This document shows, one piece after another, positions 1 to 10,358 of a stretch of 64,000 nucleotides of DNA (within the stretch, counting starts at the first letter, position 1; every line of letters starts with the position of its first letter). Both the position numbers and the translations under genes were made by a program. Under the pieces are notes generated by a model. It saw nothing but the letters and a program-made list of their open reading frames with translations. It was not told the origin of the DNA and did no database searches. Source of the DNA: Cordilura impudica. Its lineage: Eukaryota; Arthropoda; Insecta; Diptera; Scathophagidae. Where the stretch lies: positions 117,379,829-117,443,828 of the forward strand of contig OY821521.1 of assembly GCA_963682025.1 (NCBI GenBank), in the 5' to 3' direction.

Positions 1-11
1 CAACAAGCGTG

Positions 12-644
12 ATGATGCTATTGTTTCCATTAGTCTTATGCAAACAAGTTGCTTACAAGCAGATCACTAGCAACCCTGGCTTGCATTCTGAAAATATTGG
101 TTAAGTTAAACCAATCTTCGCAGAATGGAAACTTCCCTGAAAAACGCCTGGAATAACCCATCCCTCACCAATCAATGCGACGGACTACTAACTGCTTGCA
201 CATTCTCTCGATGCGACCCTTAATCTTATGGAGCAGTCTGAAAAACGTACGCAAACTAACTTCGAAAACCTCAACTTCAAAATCAGTAGCCTAATGAACC
301 TCACACATAATGACAACAACCGTGAATCACAGATCATCCTGTCTCTAAGCGTCCAATTACTTAGTGTTGCAAATAATTTACAAAAAATGCTCGCATCCAT
401 GATCAACTTGTTAGCTGACACTTCTCATAGTCGAATAAGCCCTATTCTACTGACGCCACAACAGTTTTCTGCTGAAGTTGATAACATAAAAGCAAACCTT
501 TCAGCAGATCTAACTCTTCCAGTCGCAGATATCATTCATTTGTATGGTATATGAATATGATATTATGAATATGATTTACTTTATATTACGCCAGTACCAC
601 AGCCAATAAATATTTCGTTAGTAGCGATTATACCAATATTTTTT
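12..644 (+). pseudogene. 5' part of an env-like gene of a roo-like BEL/Pao element
   Basis: This is the N-terminal half of an envelope-fusion-like protein (baculovirus F / DUF3609 type) as carried by roo-type BEL/Pao retrotransposons. An ATG at 12 opens a short hydrophobic leader that looks like a signal peptide. Stops soon follow, so the reading is broken. The longest open stretch is 228-554, with heptad-like leucines and the LTPQQF segment typical of this family just before the LPV region. Homologous reading continues to about 640 in another frame, where a minus-strand LINE interrupts it; the 3' part resumes near 3395. Family assignment is from recognised motif style, not a search. The gene is dead: it has internal stops, frame changes and a LINE insertion. 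Confidence 0.6.
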
Positions 645-700
645 TTTAAATAACCAACACTCAGGGGATGCCCCCTACAAATGCAGTGCATTGTGTGATT

Positions 701-1179
701 TCAGGAAAATAGGTTATGGGAAGGAGGAGAGAGGGAGTAGTGTGTGTGGATATTTGACTTAAATTTTATTAGATTATAACTGTCAGGAAAGACCTCTGCG
801 GGGAGTTTATTCCACATATGGCTAGTTCGACTGCTGAGGGGCACTTGGAATAAGTTCGCTAATCTCAGAAGAACATTTCCCATGATAATATATATAGAAC
901 AGTGCTACACAACCCACATTCCGACGATGTTCCAATGAATCAATAGAGTTGGATACCCCATTGTCATTGATGAGCGCCAACGCCCTCCTTTGCACACTGT
1001 CCAGTAGCTCCAAAATAGACGTTGTATTTCATTTTCGGTCGGATGTAAGTGGTATAGATTTTAAGGAGATCAGAGGGAGTGAAGTAATTTTTACACCGTT
1101 TTAGAAAACCAAGACACTTGAATGGTTTTTTCGACACTTGAATGCTTCTTTCGACACTTGAAAAACATGCTCGTTCCAA
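701..1179 (-). pseudogene. LINE ORF2 C-terminal region
   Basis: Three overlapping open stretches in different frames give the region after the RT. Visible landmarks are the YTTYIRPKM segment, then LDSVQRRALALI, then RTSHMWNKLPAEVFP. Together they match the C-terminal domain found in insect CR1/jockey-like LINE proteins that end soon after the W-N-x-L-P motif. At least two frameshifts separate the pieces. The order on the minus strand continues directly from the RT at 1385-1741. Confidence 0.65.
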
Positions 1180-1384
1180 CGAACATCATATTGAATTCTC
1201 ATGCCTAGAACATCAAGATTATCCGATTCCTCAATACCTATACCACCCATATATACAGATGACATTGTTGATTTCATGGACCTATGGGTCAACATACAAC
1301 ATTGAGTCTGCAGCGCATTAAAATCAATTCTATTCGCTTAACCCCACTCGGAGATTGTTATTAGGTCTTGATTGACTGTGTCAT

Positions 1385-1741
1385 TCATTGTCTGCCTTTG
1401 GCCCCAACCTCCAATAGGCTTGGCCTACAGTTAAAGGAGAATGAATGACAAATGCTGCTGTCATCTGCGAAAGAGTATATAGAATTAAAAGTTTGACCAA
1501 TAAGGTCGTTCAGAAAGATAAAGAAAAGGGAAGGAGAAAGAACGGAACCTTGGGGTACCCCTGAATTAAGCTGAAACTCATTACATGAGACCCCATCAAT
1601 AACAACACGTATTGTTCGGTCTCTGAGAAAGCTCGATATAAATCGAGAGAAGTCATTACCGACCCCAAATGCAATAAGCTTTGATATCAATGCACCGTGC
1701 CACACACGATCGAATACCTTGGAAAAATTCAGAGCAATCAC
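1385..1741 (-). pseudogene. LINE reverse transcriptase, catalytic part
   Basis: This fragment carries the RT palm. It has a FSKVFDRVWH segment (normally F-D-K-A-F-D-x-V-W-H), the SGVPQGSVLSP motif and the catalytic FADD box within SFADDSSIC. It polymerises cDNA from the nicked target in intact LINEs. The N-terminal RT piece is at 1795-2337 in another frame, so at least one frameshift lies between 1741 and 1795. The tail after FADD runs into non-homologous residues before its stop. Confidence 0.8.
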
Positions 1742-1794
1742 TTTCCTTTCGCCAAAATTGCGAATGGATCGACTCCAGCGCTCAGAAAGTAGAG

Positions 1795-2337
1795 CTAACA
1801 GGTCTCCCGTGGAACGATTTCTACGAAGTCATACTGTTGATCATTAAGAAGTGAGTTGGCCTGTAGGTAGTTCACAAGATGGAAATTGATCATGCTCTCC
1901 ATCACCTTTGAGAGCGCAGAGCAGATTTCAATTGGACGGTAATTTTCAGGGTTGTTAGCCGCAACCTTTTTAGGGATTGGTTTGACTTTAGCAATCTTCC
2001 ACCAAGAGGGAAACAGTCCCGCACGGTACGAACGGCTGAAAAGGTTGGCCAATGGACTGGCTATCGTCGAAGAGCACTGTTTCAGCTCCAGTGCTGGTAT
2101 ACCATCCGGTCCCGAAGACATATTAATGTTGAGATCAGAAAGAACCTTTTTAACTGCACGTGCTCGAAAGAATATTTTAGGCATAGTACAAGATACACTT
2201 TCAAGTTCGGGCAGAGGTTGATCGCTATCCGGCAAAAACGAGTTTTTTGCAAAAAGTTCAGCTAAAAGGTTGGCCTTCTCAACTGGTTCAATGAATATGT
2301 GGTCATTCATTAAAGATTTTGATAGCAGAACTAGCAT
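1795..2337 (-). pseudogene. LINE reverse transcriptase, N-terminal part
   Basis: A 180-residue open stretch has the RT fingers signature SSGPDGIPALELK followed by WKIAKVKPIPKK and NYRPIEICSALSKVME. These are blocks 0-2 of APE-type non-LTR RTs. It precedes the palm fragment at 1385-1741 on the same strand. The last ten residues diverge, marking the frameshift between the two pieces. No start codon needs to be assigned because this is internal to ORF2. Confidence 0.8.
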
Positions 2338-2586
2338 TATTCCTTACCCTTTTAACAAATGACCAAAAGCTCTTACTACCCCGAGGAGCAGAGAGAACTT
2401 TAGCACGAAGACGCTGATCGTGAAGAAACTTTTGGCGCCTTACTGTTTTGGCACATTCAGTTCAGTTCAGTTCTCATTTTCACGCCAATATCTGAATGCT
2501 TCAGCATCAACATATTTATCCAGGAAAAAAAATTTCCAGTTGAAGTGCTGGAAAAAATCTTTGAGCTCAGCCCAACGAGCCTTTTC

Positions 2587-3203
2587 TTAAATAAAAACTA
2601 AGCGCTTCATAGCTGGTGCTGAAACACTTTGAAGTACAGAGTACGAAAAGGATGCGGAAATGGTGCAGCGATCCGAATTACCGAGAGGTGCAAATATTTT
2701 CACTTCATACTTATCAGGGTGTGAAGTGAGAAAAAGGTCGAGAGTATTTGTTTGCGCTTCAGTGCACGGAATGTGATTCACTAGTTGCGCTAGATGGTTA
2801 TGCGGCGCGAAAAGTTCAACGTAACGGCCTTCGATAGTTGTTTGACTCGAATGGTGAAGCCAAGTAGAGTTATGAATATTAAAATCGCCGGCAACAACGA
2901 TTTCACTATTCGAGCAACTCTAGGATTCTAGATATGGATTCAGAAAGGGCGTCGAAGCCATCTATATATATATAGAAACCCAAAGTGCAAAATGTGTGAC
3001 CTGATTTTGAACTTAACCCAAAGTGAGTTAATTTCTGCATCATTACAGTTCAGATGTTGCTGGTACTGGTACACAACATTGTTACGAATGTACATAACAA
3101 GGCCCCTATGAAGAATTAAAAGGGATAGAAGGTGATAACCAGGTATGTGAAAATCCTGTGGATCAGCATCCCCACTTACCTGAGTCTCACATAAGGCACA
3201 CAA
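2587..3203 (-). pseudogene. LINE apurinic-type endonuclease fragments
   Basis: Two broken pieces of an exonuclease-endonuclease-phosphatase domain. The right piece (2940-3203) has the ET-x-V-x-G-D region and the G-Y-x-x-x family pattern near the N-terminal metal site. The left piece (2587-2781) has TLDLFLTS and GNSDRCTISASF, which replaces the usual S-D-H ending, so the catalytic His position is changed to Arg. The stretch between them is frame-disrupted. The domain would nick target DNA in an intact element. Confidence 0.6.
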
Positions 3204-3394
3204 AAAACATCCTCATCTCACATAAAACATCCTGCCGATGAAAGCAAATGTGGGAATATACAGAGAGAAAATTCGATCCAAAATGATGGCTCTTAACGCT
3301 CATCGAGACGAATATTTCCCTATGGATAATACTAAACTTCTTGACTACAATTAACTTGAGCACGATACCTTTTTATGCCCGAACATTCAAGCTA

Positions 3395-4009
3395 CATACA
3401 ACAAGGGTTCTCCAATCTGTCGCTGGATTCGATAATGAATCTGCTTCGAGTTGCAGTATAGAACTAATAGCCAGCAATAACGTATGATACCATCTTTACT
3501 AAAAGAACCAGTGGCTGCTCGCAACTCAACAGCAACTTAAACTAAGCAGAGTTTGCAATGGAGAAATTAGTTCTCAATTTTTGAAACGCACCGGCTTACT
3601 TACATTCCCAGCGGGATGTACAATGAAAAACGATGGGACCACCATATACGGTCACCAGACTATCACATCAATTTTACATCCATCATATACAAGCAATGGG
3701 ATATCTTTCTCCCATCTATTACAGAATGTGAACAATCTGACACACCCCCTACCATACCTGTCGACTATTGACAACACAACCCGGTTACAAACGGAAGTGA
3801 AGGCGCAACTACAAGATTTACCAGCAACAACAATAAATCATAAGGTTCACAGCTTGACAATCAGCTATGTAGGACTGGCTCTAATTTTGACATTGATAAT
3901 TATCCTGCTAGTCAAACAAATATTGAAACGAAGACTCAACACGCTTCCCGCTGCTCCACAACCGTCACCGAGGTCTAACTGGAGCATTTCCTTGGAACCA
4001 ACACCGTAG
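3395..4009 (+). pseudogene. 3' part of the env-like gene with transmembrane segment
   Basis: Homology to the envelope-fusion-like protein resumes after the LINE. The open stretch 3581-4009 has a cysteine in a TFPAGCTM context, a leucine/isoleucine-rich transmembrane helix at about residues 92-115, then a basic K-R-R stop-transfer and a short proline-rich tail. The same 3' end occurs, partly deleted, on the minus strand at 8545-8756 and 10915-11122, joined there to BEL protease and gag. That places this env in a roo-like BEL/Pao element. The gene is split by the LINE and frame-disrupted. Confidence 0.65.
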
Positions 4010-4070
4010 CTCATCTCAGCACTTATCACCAAAGATCGTTCATTTGCACTTCCCATATATGTCATCTATA

Positions 4071-4335
4071 TTTTGGGGTCACAATATGTTTATTCGGTGA
4101 AACACCAAGTTATCCTTTTCCTTTCTTCAGCTAAGCAAGACAAACGAGTCTTTGCCTTTACAATACTCTTGTATATAGCGTGTATTTTATGTTGTCTATA
4201 CTCATACCACAAAAACGTTTCAACCTGATTTATTTGGATAAAACATATTTCTAGCATGACATAAATTATTGATTGTTTGCTCCAAGGGGTTTTGCGCACT
4301 ATTGAATTTTTCAGTTGAATGGAAATAAACATTGA
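4071..4335 (+). repeat. polypurine tract and 3' LTR of the roo-like BEL element
   Basis: A TTTTGGGG tract at 4071-4078, just after the env stop, is followed by TGTTTATTC at 4087. The next 60 or so bases match the minus-strand copy at about 7770-7830 (shared GGTGAAACACCAAGTTATCC and AAACGAGTCTTTGC). This supports an LTR beginning at 4087. The right boundary was not resolved; I place it near 4335 by loss of similarity and an AATAAA at about 4323. Confidence 0.5.
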
Positions 4336-4757
4336 ATAGTTTTATATATATTTTTCTCATTTTTGGCAAAAAAAAATTCAGTATCCCATAAATAAGTATG
4401 TGAATTTAAAAAGAAGCAAATACAAAATCCTTGCATTATAACCCTGAAACATTTTTTCTTAAAAAAAGTCTTAAATCTATAAAGAATTATTTAGGTAATT
4501 ATTTTTTTTAATATTTTCAAGTATACATTTTTTTGTACTTTGAGAACACGTATTTCAGTCACTTGCGTCTGGAGAAAATATTGCGCCTCACAGGCGGATA
4601 ATGGTTTAATGAATTTTGGTTCGCATAGAATACAGATAAATTGAATTTTATAAATAGAATTACACGTTATGTTCCTACATGCTGTAGGCAAATAAATTTA
4701 AATGCCGTACTACTATAACTATAAACAAATTACTATAAAAGTATTTTCAAATTACAG
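4336..4757. other. AT-rich stretch, possible intron
   Basis: No coding homology or repeat was recognised. It ends in a pyrimidine-poor but usable acceptor, TTTTCAAATTACAG, at 4744-4757, directly before the candidate exon. It may be host intron sequence. Confidence 0.3.
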
Positions 4758-5380
4758 AGTTTCCCAAATGGAGACAAAAAGCAATCAACAAATGAACAAC
4801 TTTCGGAATATGCAGCATCAACATCAACATATTAAGCAATCACGTCAATATCAACACCAAATCCAACCCAATATAAATTATCAACAAAAAAAAGTTAATA
4901 TAATAGACCAAAATCTGCTTTCGGGAAATAAATTATCGCATCAACTTCATCTACATAAATCAGATGTACCACGAGCGAGAGATAACTCATCGTTGAGACT
5001 TAAAAAAAAAGAAAAACTTGAAAATAAAGATTATAATCAAATAACAGAATATAAAATTAACACTAATCAATTTGAAAATTCCGCAAATACGAGGTCAATA
5101 GAACCTAAAACAAACTGCTTGATAAAAAAACGTGAAATCATATCAAAATTCCTAAGCAGTGACAATGAAAAAGATATTACATCTATTGAAGTTTCTTCAA
5201 GTAAACTAAGTAACTCAATTCATTCAGATAATATTTTAAATAATATTGAGAAATTTACTATAATGTCGAGTGTAACCACTGCAGGATCTACTTTTGTACA
5301 ACCAGATGTTAAAACTTATAGAAATAAAAAAGAGCAATATCCTCATGAAGATGTATATGAAATAAATAAAACAGATCAAG
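4758..5380 (+). CDS. candidate host exon, low-complexity Q/N/H-rich protein
   Basis: This is the one coding stretch that does not look like a transposon. An acceptor AG at 4756-4757 precedes it, an ATG lies at 4768, and the frame is open for 204 codons up to a consensus donor, CAAG then GTAAGT, at 5381. Read through the donor, the frame stops within two codons, as expected of an intron. The exon ends in phase 1. The peptide begins with a Q/H/N-rich segment (several QHQH repeats), then a Lys/Glu-rich charged middle and a Ser/Thr-rich end; no membrane helix or known domain is visible. I do not recognise the gene. It could instead be chance open sequence, since A-rich DNA gives long ORFs rich in K, N and Q. 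Confidence 0.4.
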
Positions 5381-5431
5381 GTAAGTAATTTTGTAAATCG
5401 ACATATTTCATCCATACAGAAATTACATAAA

Positions 5432-5970
5432 AACAAGTAAGAGTGTTAAATTCGGCTGTGCCGAATCTTTGATACCCTCCACCTCGGTTTGTGGCAATAC
5501 TATTAACATAGCTCATGGTAGTTGTGTTCTTGTTATTGTTAATATGTATGAATCACATTTTTTTTGTGGCTTTTTTTATGTTGTTGTATGTTCAACCACT
5601 AAACTATTACAAGAAAACACTAGGTTTCATGTTTTTTTTAGAGGTATCTATAAACTTTTGTTCATTTCTCAGCGCAGAGGCTCCCGATTTACTCCGATTT
5701 CAATACCAACCTGGTGGGAATTATGGCAAATAATTTTTTCGTAACCTGACCTAAGTAAATGCTTTTTTTTTTGAATGAGCGTGATTTCAACAGACACACG
5801 GACAGACGGACAGACGGACAGACGGACATCGCTATATCGACTCGAGCTGTGATAAGGATCAAGAATATATATACTTTATTGGGTCGGAAATTAGTTTTTC
5901 GATGCGTTACAAACGGAATGACAAACCTATATATACCCTCTGTGCACTGAGATGTGGAGGGTATAACAAG
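5432..5970 (+). mobile_element. mini-me-like (Helitron-related) non-autonomous element, copy 1
   Basis: It starts AAACAAGTAAGAG, then a palindrome TTCGGCTGTGCCGAA at 5451-5465, and ends with GAGGGTATAACAAG. Inside is a (GACGGACA) microsatellite at about 5799-5827 followed by a conserved core with ATATATATACTTTATTGGGTCGGAAA. This layout (a GTCY-type proto-microsatellite next to a TA-rich core) is the known form of dipteran mini-me elements, related to DINE-1. It has no coding capacity. A second copy begins near 6424. Confidence 0.65.
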
Positions 5971-6423
5971 TAGAGCGTTATAACACCCAAAGTTTGATTC
6001 CTATTCGAATGTTTGAGACCATAACGGTCATACGATAATTCAGAAAAAAAAATCATCTGATTCTGGGCTAAAAATCTCCGATATTATTATTAAAAAAAAA
6101 GCAAATTTTAAAATATTTTTATTTGAATTAGCTAGTAATTTTTAATTTCAAATTTTTTATTTTTCAATTCTAATTTTTAAATTGTAATTTGTAATTTGCA
6201 ATTTTAAAATTTTAATTTTTAAATTTGTAATTTTTAAATTTCAATTTTTAGTTTTTAATTTTTAAATTTTAATTTTTAAAAAGGGAATATTTTAAAAAAG
6301 TATATTTTTTCAAAAAAGAGGGTAATTTTTAAAAAAAGGGACTTTTTGTTTGACTTTTTTAGGGATTATATATTTTCTTTCATATTGGGGTTTTTTTTTA
6401 TATCGTGATAACGATAAAAAATG
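5971..6423. repeat. AT-rich low-complexity stretch
   Basis: From about 6110 to 6290 the sequence is a degenerate array of AATTTTTAAATTT-like words; T-runs follow to 6410. No coding signal or mobile-element end was seen. Confidence 0.6.
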
Positions 6424-7236
6424 TGTGGCAGTATAGCTCATGGTAGTTGCGTTTGTAGGTATGGTTTATATATCTGTGGTCACAATCGATAACTGCCTAA
6501 GTCGACTTAAGAACAATTTGAGTTATATATGCTATCATATTCTACTAAACAAAAAACGTTATATTTACGTGAAATCGCCGTTTCTCTAAAAATGTTTTTT
6601 AAAAAGATATTAATAAATCATACTGACCTAACATACTGCCGCATTGCATTTATATAAAAAAAGTTATTTTTTCGAAAGCATGATTTTCGACGATTTGAGT
6701 TATATATGATATCATATTCCACTAAAAATTTTATATTTACGTGAAATCCCCATTGTTAGAGAACAATGTTTTTTAAAAACATACTGACCTAATTTGTAAT
6801 GAAGCCCCCTTTTCATTTATATAAAAAGTTATTTTTCTGAAAAGCATGATGCCGACTTAGGCGGTTAATACTTGCGACCACAGATATTTCCATAATTTTT
6901 TTTGTGGCTTTTATTGTAACTGTGTATGTTGTTGCATAACAATTATGTTCAACCACTAAAATATTACAACAACCACACTGGGTTTTTTTTTAGAAGTGTA
7001 TACAGATTTTGGGAATTATGGCAAATACTATTATCGTAACTTTTCCCAGGTAAATGGTTTATTTTGTGAATGAGCGCGATTTCAACAGACTGACGGACAT
7101 CCCTATATCGACTCGAGCTGTGATAAGGATCAAAAATATATATACTTTATGGGATCGGAAATTAGTTTTTCGAAGAGTTACAAACGGAATGACAAACCTA
7201 TATATGCCCTCTGCGACTGTGGTATAATAAGACTTC
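6424..7236 (+). mobile_element. mini-me-like element, copy 2, interrupted by a MITE
   Basis: The ends match copy 1: GCAGTATAGCTCATGGTAGTTG at the left corresponds to the inner part of copy 1, and the right has the GACGGACATC core, then ATATATATACTTTATGGGATC and a decayed terminal GGTATAATAAG. The left end is truncated relative to copy 1, and the microsatellite is reduced to one unit. A 410-bp MITE sits inside at 6474-6883. Confidence 0.6.
6474..6883. mobile_element. MITE with about 40-bp terminal inverted repeats
   Basis: The ends are inverted copies: CTGTGGTCACAATCGATAA at left and the reverse complement of CTGTGGTCGCAAGTATTAA at right, both continuing into C-T-A-A-G-T-C-G. ATAT flanks both ends (6470-6473 and 6884-6887), consistent with a 4-bp target duplication. 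The uninterrupted mini-me copy 1 lacks this block. Inside, a unit of about 180 bp is duplicated in tandem (about 6515-6690 and 6693-6855), each with TTGAGTTATATATG and TTTACGTGAAATC. It has no ORF; the superfamily is unassigned. Confidence 0.6.
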
Positions 7237-7499
7237 CGTACAAAAGTTTAAAAAATTTTAAAAGCTTAGTCAATTTAGAATTCTTCTTATTATAACAAGT
7301 TCAATCGATGTCTCAAAGTTTCTGATAAAGTTGGTGTAAGTATTTAAGTAAGTTCCACACTCATGTTGCTTTCGCAAAAATATAATTTTTTCGAGATCAG
7401 CATGATTCTTCTTTGAATTTAGCTTATTGAGGACAAACTAGTATGAATTATGAATCAATTTAAAAACACAAATTTTAACTGCACTAGTTTTGTTTGTTT

Positions 7500-7833
7500 T
7501 GGCCTTCAAGCACTTGCAACTTGAAGGTAAAAAGAGATCAATAATTAGAACACAAATTTTAACTACTGAACATGTCATAAAATTTTATTAAACTATTTAT
7601 ATTAAAATTATACTCGTACATTAGAAAATGCTGACTTAACTAAATATTAATAAATTTAAAGTTATGCTGTATTAACCAATAACATACAATAAATTTATTA
7701 ATGTAACCTGATATACTTACAATTAAATTTACGTTAAATTGACCAATGAAATTAAATGTATTTGTTGAGCAAAGACTCGTTTGCCTCGCTCAACTTAATC
7801 AATAGAAGGATAACTTGGTGTTTCACCAATTAA
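7500..7833 (-). repeat. minus-strand LTR remainder of the roo-like BEL element
   Basis: Read on the minus strand from 7830, GGTGAAACACCAAGTTATCC and later AAACGAGTCTTTGC match the plus-strand LTR at 4096-4155. The first eight bases of this LTR (TGTTAATT) lie at 8530-8537, so the LTR is split by a 696-bp insertion. The far boundary near 7500 is approximate. The 7237-7500 stretch to the left shows nothing recognisable. Confidence 0.5.
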
Positions 7834-8529
7834 TTGTTATATATGGTTTAAATATCCAAGTGGTGCACGGGGATAATGTAATTTGGATTTGTGTTAAGTT
7901 GCCCAAGTGGTACACAAGGATAACGTAGAGTAAAGGAAGCAGATGTGGCTTGGTTGAGTGACAAAATATTACTGTGTACTTTATTAACAAACTCATGCTA
8001 TTTAAACATTTTACAAAAGACAAGTATGTATATAAAAAATAAAATAAAATAATAAGCAAAAAAAGCAAAAACAAAAAAACATGCATGTCAAAAAATCGTT
8101 CATTAGTTGCTGTATTAAATTATTTTCCCACTGTCAGCCAATAATTTCATAACTGTCTGACTGCTAATTCATATATGCACGTGTAAAGTTTATTTGTTTC
8201 GTTTGAGTCATGAATTTGCAGACGCAGTAATTCTCGCGCTTTGTTTATTTCTTCTAAGCCATGAATTATGCAGACGCAGCAATTCTCACACTTTGCTTGA
8301 CAAACTGTGAGAAATAAATATAAAAAATAGTGCGACTGCTAAATCATATAGGCACGTGTAACGTTTATTTATTTCGTTTGAGCCATGAATTATGTAGACG
8401 ACAGTAATTCTCATGCTTTGCTTAACAAACCGTGGGAAATAAATATAATAACTACGAAATAAATTTGGAGTTTAATTCTTTAAAGATTTGTTTTTATTTA
8501 GCTATGAGAAATAAAAAAAAAATAGAAAG
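7834..8529. mobile_element. 696-bp insertion with tandem repeats inside the BEL LTR
   Basis: AATTAA occurs at both edges (7828-7833 and 8530-8535); removing 7834-8529 restores the LTR start seen at 4087. The inserted block holds two copies of a unit of about 175 bp, each with ACTGCTAATTCATATATGCA-like and CACGTGTAA words (starts near 8158 and 8333), plus a shorter duplicated segment with CCAAGTGGT at 7857 and 7898. No ORF or terminal inverted repeat was found. The kind of element is unknown. Confidence 0.4.
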
Positions 8530-8544
8530 AATTAACATATTTCG

Positions 8545-8756
8545 GCCCCAAATGAACGATCTCCGTTAATAAATGCTGAGATGAGCTAAGGTGTTGGTTC
8601 CTAGGAAACATCCTAGTTAGGAGAGCGTGTTGAGTTTTCGTTTCAATATTTGTTTAAGTAATAGTATGATTATCAGTGTTTAAATTATAGCTAGTCCTAC
8701 ATTGTGTTAACTTGTTCACATTCTGTAGTAGATGGGAGAACGATATCCCATTCGGC
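8545..8756 (-). pseudogene. env-like 3' end, BEL deletion derivative copy A
   Basis: The reverse complement matches the end of the env-like gene at about 3700-4060, including the bases that encode the membrane anchor region, with an internal deletion. A polypurine-like TTTGGGGCC on the minus strand (8541-8553) follows, then the LTR start at 8537. At 8756 the env sequence is joined directly to BEL protease sequence, so RT, RNase H and integrase are missing. Confidence 0.6.
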
Positions 8757-8945
8757 TAAGGTGGGATAATGTTTGGAAGTTAAATGCTTCCAAATTTTTG
8801 GAGAAACTGAGATCTCTGGACTTCATTTCTACATTAATGCGGTAGTTTGACCTTTTTTGAACGTTGCCAACACCGTCTATGCGAAGTGAAATTTTGGTTG
8901 GGAAAGTAGATAGCTTTTATCAAAGTCGCTTGGAGATAAGATTTA
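8757..8945 (-). pseudogene. BEL/Pao protease fragment, copy A
   Basis: In the frame next to the zinc-knuckle ORF, the minus strand reads KLISKRL, then DGVGNVQKRSNYRINVEM. This resembles the BEL protease stretch after the active site (L-I-T-x-R-L ... G-I-G ... R-x-x-V-x-V). The catalytic D-S-G is missing, lost at the junction where the gag reading frame ends. It runs into env sequence at about 8756. Confidence 0.5.
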
Positions 8946-9401
8946 GTTGAGAACCAGAATATAAACTGCTCTGAACTCATTGGAAATACCATTTTGGGCA
9001 GTAATAACTACCTTTGCTGTTGCTAACAAAACATAACCCTGGCCCCCTTCGGCTGCCTTTGTAGCTGGAGATGTAGCTGCGACAGCGTTTGATGAAGATA
9101 TAACTGCGACAGCGTTTGATGACGATATGCTTCCTTGATTAGTTGAGTTGATTTTAGAAGAGTACTTTGATGAATTTGTGTCTTTGTTTGTATTGTGCTG
9201 TTTCTTGTCTGAGTGTAATAGCGTATTGTGTTTTTTCATGCACTTTCTGCATCCACCTGAATTGCAATTTTTCGAAGAGTGATCATTTCTAAAACAGTTG
9301 ACACATAGATTTTGTTGTTGTACCCATTTTAGACGTTCTGCTTCTGACAATTGATGAAATTTGCTGCAGTGATATAGTTTATGTCCACCGTTTTTGCACA
9401 A
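8943..9401 (-). pseudogene. BEL/Pao Gag zinc-knuckle region, copy A
   Basis: A 152-residue open stretch begins with CKNGGHKLYHCSKF, then LSEAERLKWVQQQNLCVNC, CNSGGCRKC and KKHNTLLH. This Cys/His array is diagnostic of BEL/Pao Gag proteins downstream of DUF1759. A Ser/Ala-rich linker with a repeated S-S-S-N-A-V-A segment follows. It binds RNA in intact elements. Frame changes separate it from the DUF1759 part at 9614. Copy B (11311-11769) differs by one residue (Gly to Glu). Confidence 0.8.
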
Positions 9402-10345
9402 TTGGCAGGTGACATTATTGATTATGTTTGGAGGTTGTAACTGAAGAAACAGTCTTTTGCGCCAGTTTTCTGGTTTGAACAGTTGCCTCCATTGATTGAA
9501 ATTGAAGTTCCAGGAATGATAAAAATTCAGCCATAACTGGAACGTCCCTTGGGTTTGCCAACGATTGCATGTAGCATATATGAGTACCCCTGTCGAGTTT
9601 TTTTAATTAATAATTATATGAGTATTGCATCCCAAGAGGTTGTTGCAATACCCAAATTGTTTAATGTGGGCAAGCACTCCTTAGTTGTGTCATGCAGAGC
9701 TTTGATAAATGATGCAGATGACGTCACTGGCGGTTGTTCAATGATTTTGCTGACCAAGTTAGCTACTAGGTGCCTTTTGTTATTGTAGCGATCCTGTAGT
9801 GTTGTGCATGCAGTATTGTAATTTGTTTCTGATAGAGAAAACTGACTAATTAAGTGTTCAGCTACTCCAGAGAGATTAAGTGCCACATTTTTTGAATGGA
9901 TGGTATTGGCTGCTTGTCCACCATCTCAGAAAATAAGTCATGAAATTGACGCCATTTTAAATAATCTCCATCAAATTGTGATATAATAGTGACTTTTGGT
10001 AGATGTAGTGCACATTTGTTCAAATCATTTGTCATTGACTGGACAGATTTTGTTTAAAACCAGATAAAAGCTTCTCTTTTCTAACGGACAGACTGACTAA
10101 GTTTTGTCGCACTAAGTCATATATTCTGTCATATTCATTCTGATCCAGACCTGAAGCAGCTGGGTTTTCTAATTGCTCATAAATTCATCGTGTAGAGCTT
10201 CAGCTTGATTCCATAACTTTTCAATGGTGTTGATTTCCACTTCAAAGTACTGTAAGGGATGGTCATCTTCACCTGTTAGTTCATTTAGTAGCCGGTTTAG
10301 AGCAGTCAATGAATGTCTTTATGAAGTAATTCATGACTCATGTTG
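9402..10345 (-). pseudogene. BEL/Pao Gag N-terminal region with DUF1759, copy A
   Basis: Reading from about 10330 leftwards, fragments in several frames include FDGDYLKWRQFHDLF (the DUF1759 start) and, in the open stretch 9614-9886, LSGVAEHLISQFSLSETNY and LQDRYNNKRHLVANLV. A stop near 9613 and a frameshift separate this from the following segment (MAEFLSFLELQFQSME) and from the zinc knuckles. It forms the capsid part of Gag in intact BEL elements. Here it is dead. Confidence 0.7.
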
Positions 10346-10358
10346 AATACTAGCCTTC

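Larger units (their letters stand above)
650..3390 (-). mobile_element. decayed APE-type non-LTR retrotransposon (CR1/jockey group)
   Basis: A minus-strand LINE lies inside the env-like gene. Reading right to left, it shows endonuclease pieces (about 3203-2587), reverse transcriptase (2337-1385) and the C-terminal domain (1179-701). A T-run at about 640-650 on the plus strand would be the 3' A-tail, which fits target-primed insertion. Frames change several times and the endonuclease is incomplete, so the copy is inactive. Env homology flanks it on both sides. I did not resolve the target duplication. Confidence 0.75.

Noticed and set aside
5469..5950. short open frames in the mini-me-like element
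   Set aside because: They overlap the microsatellite and conserved non-coding core and have no homologues known to me.
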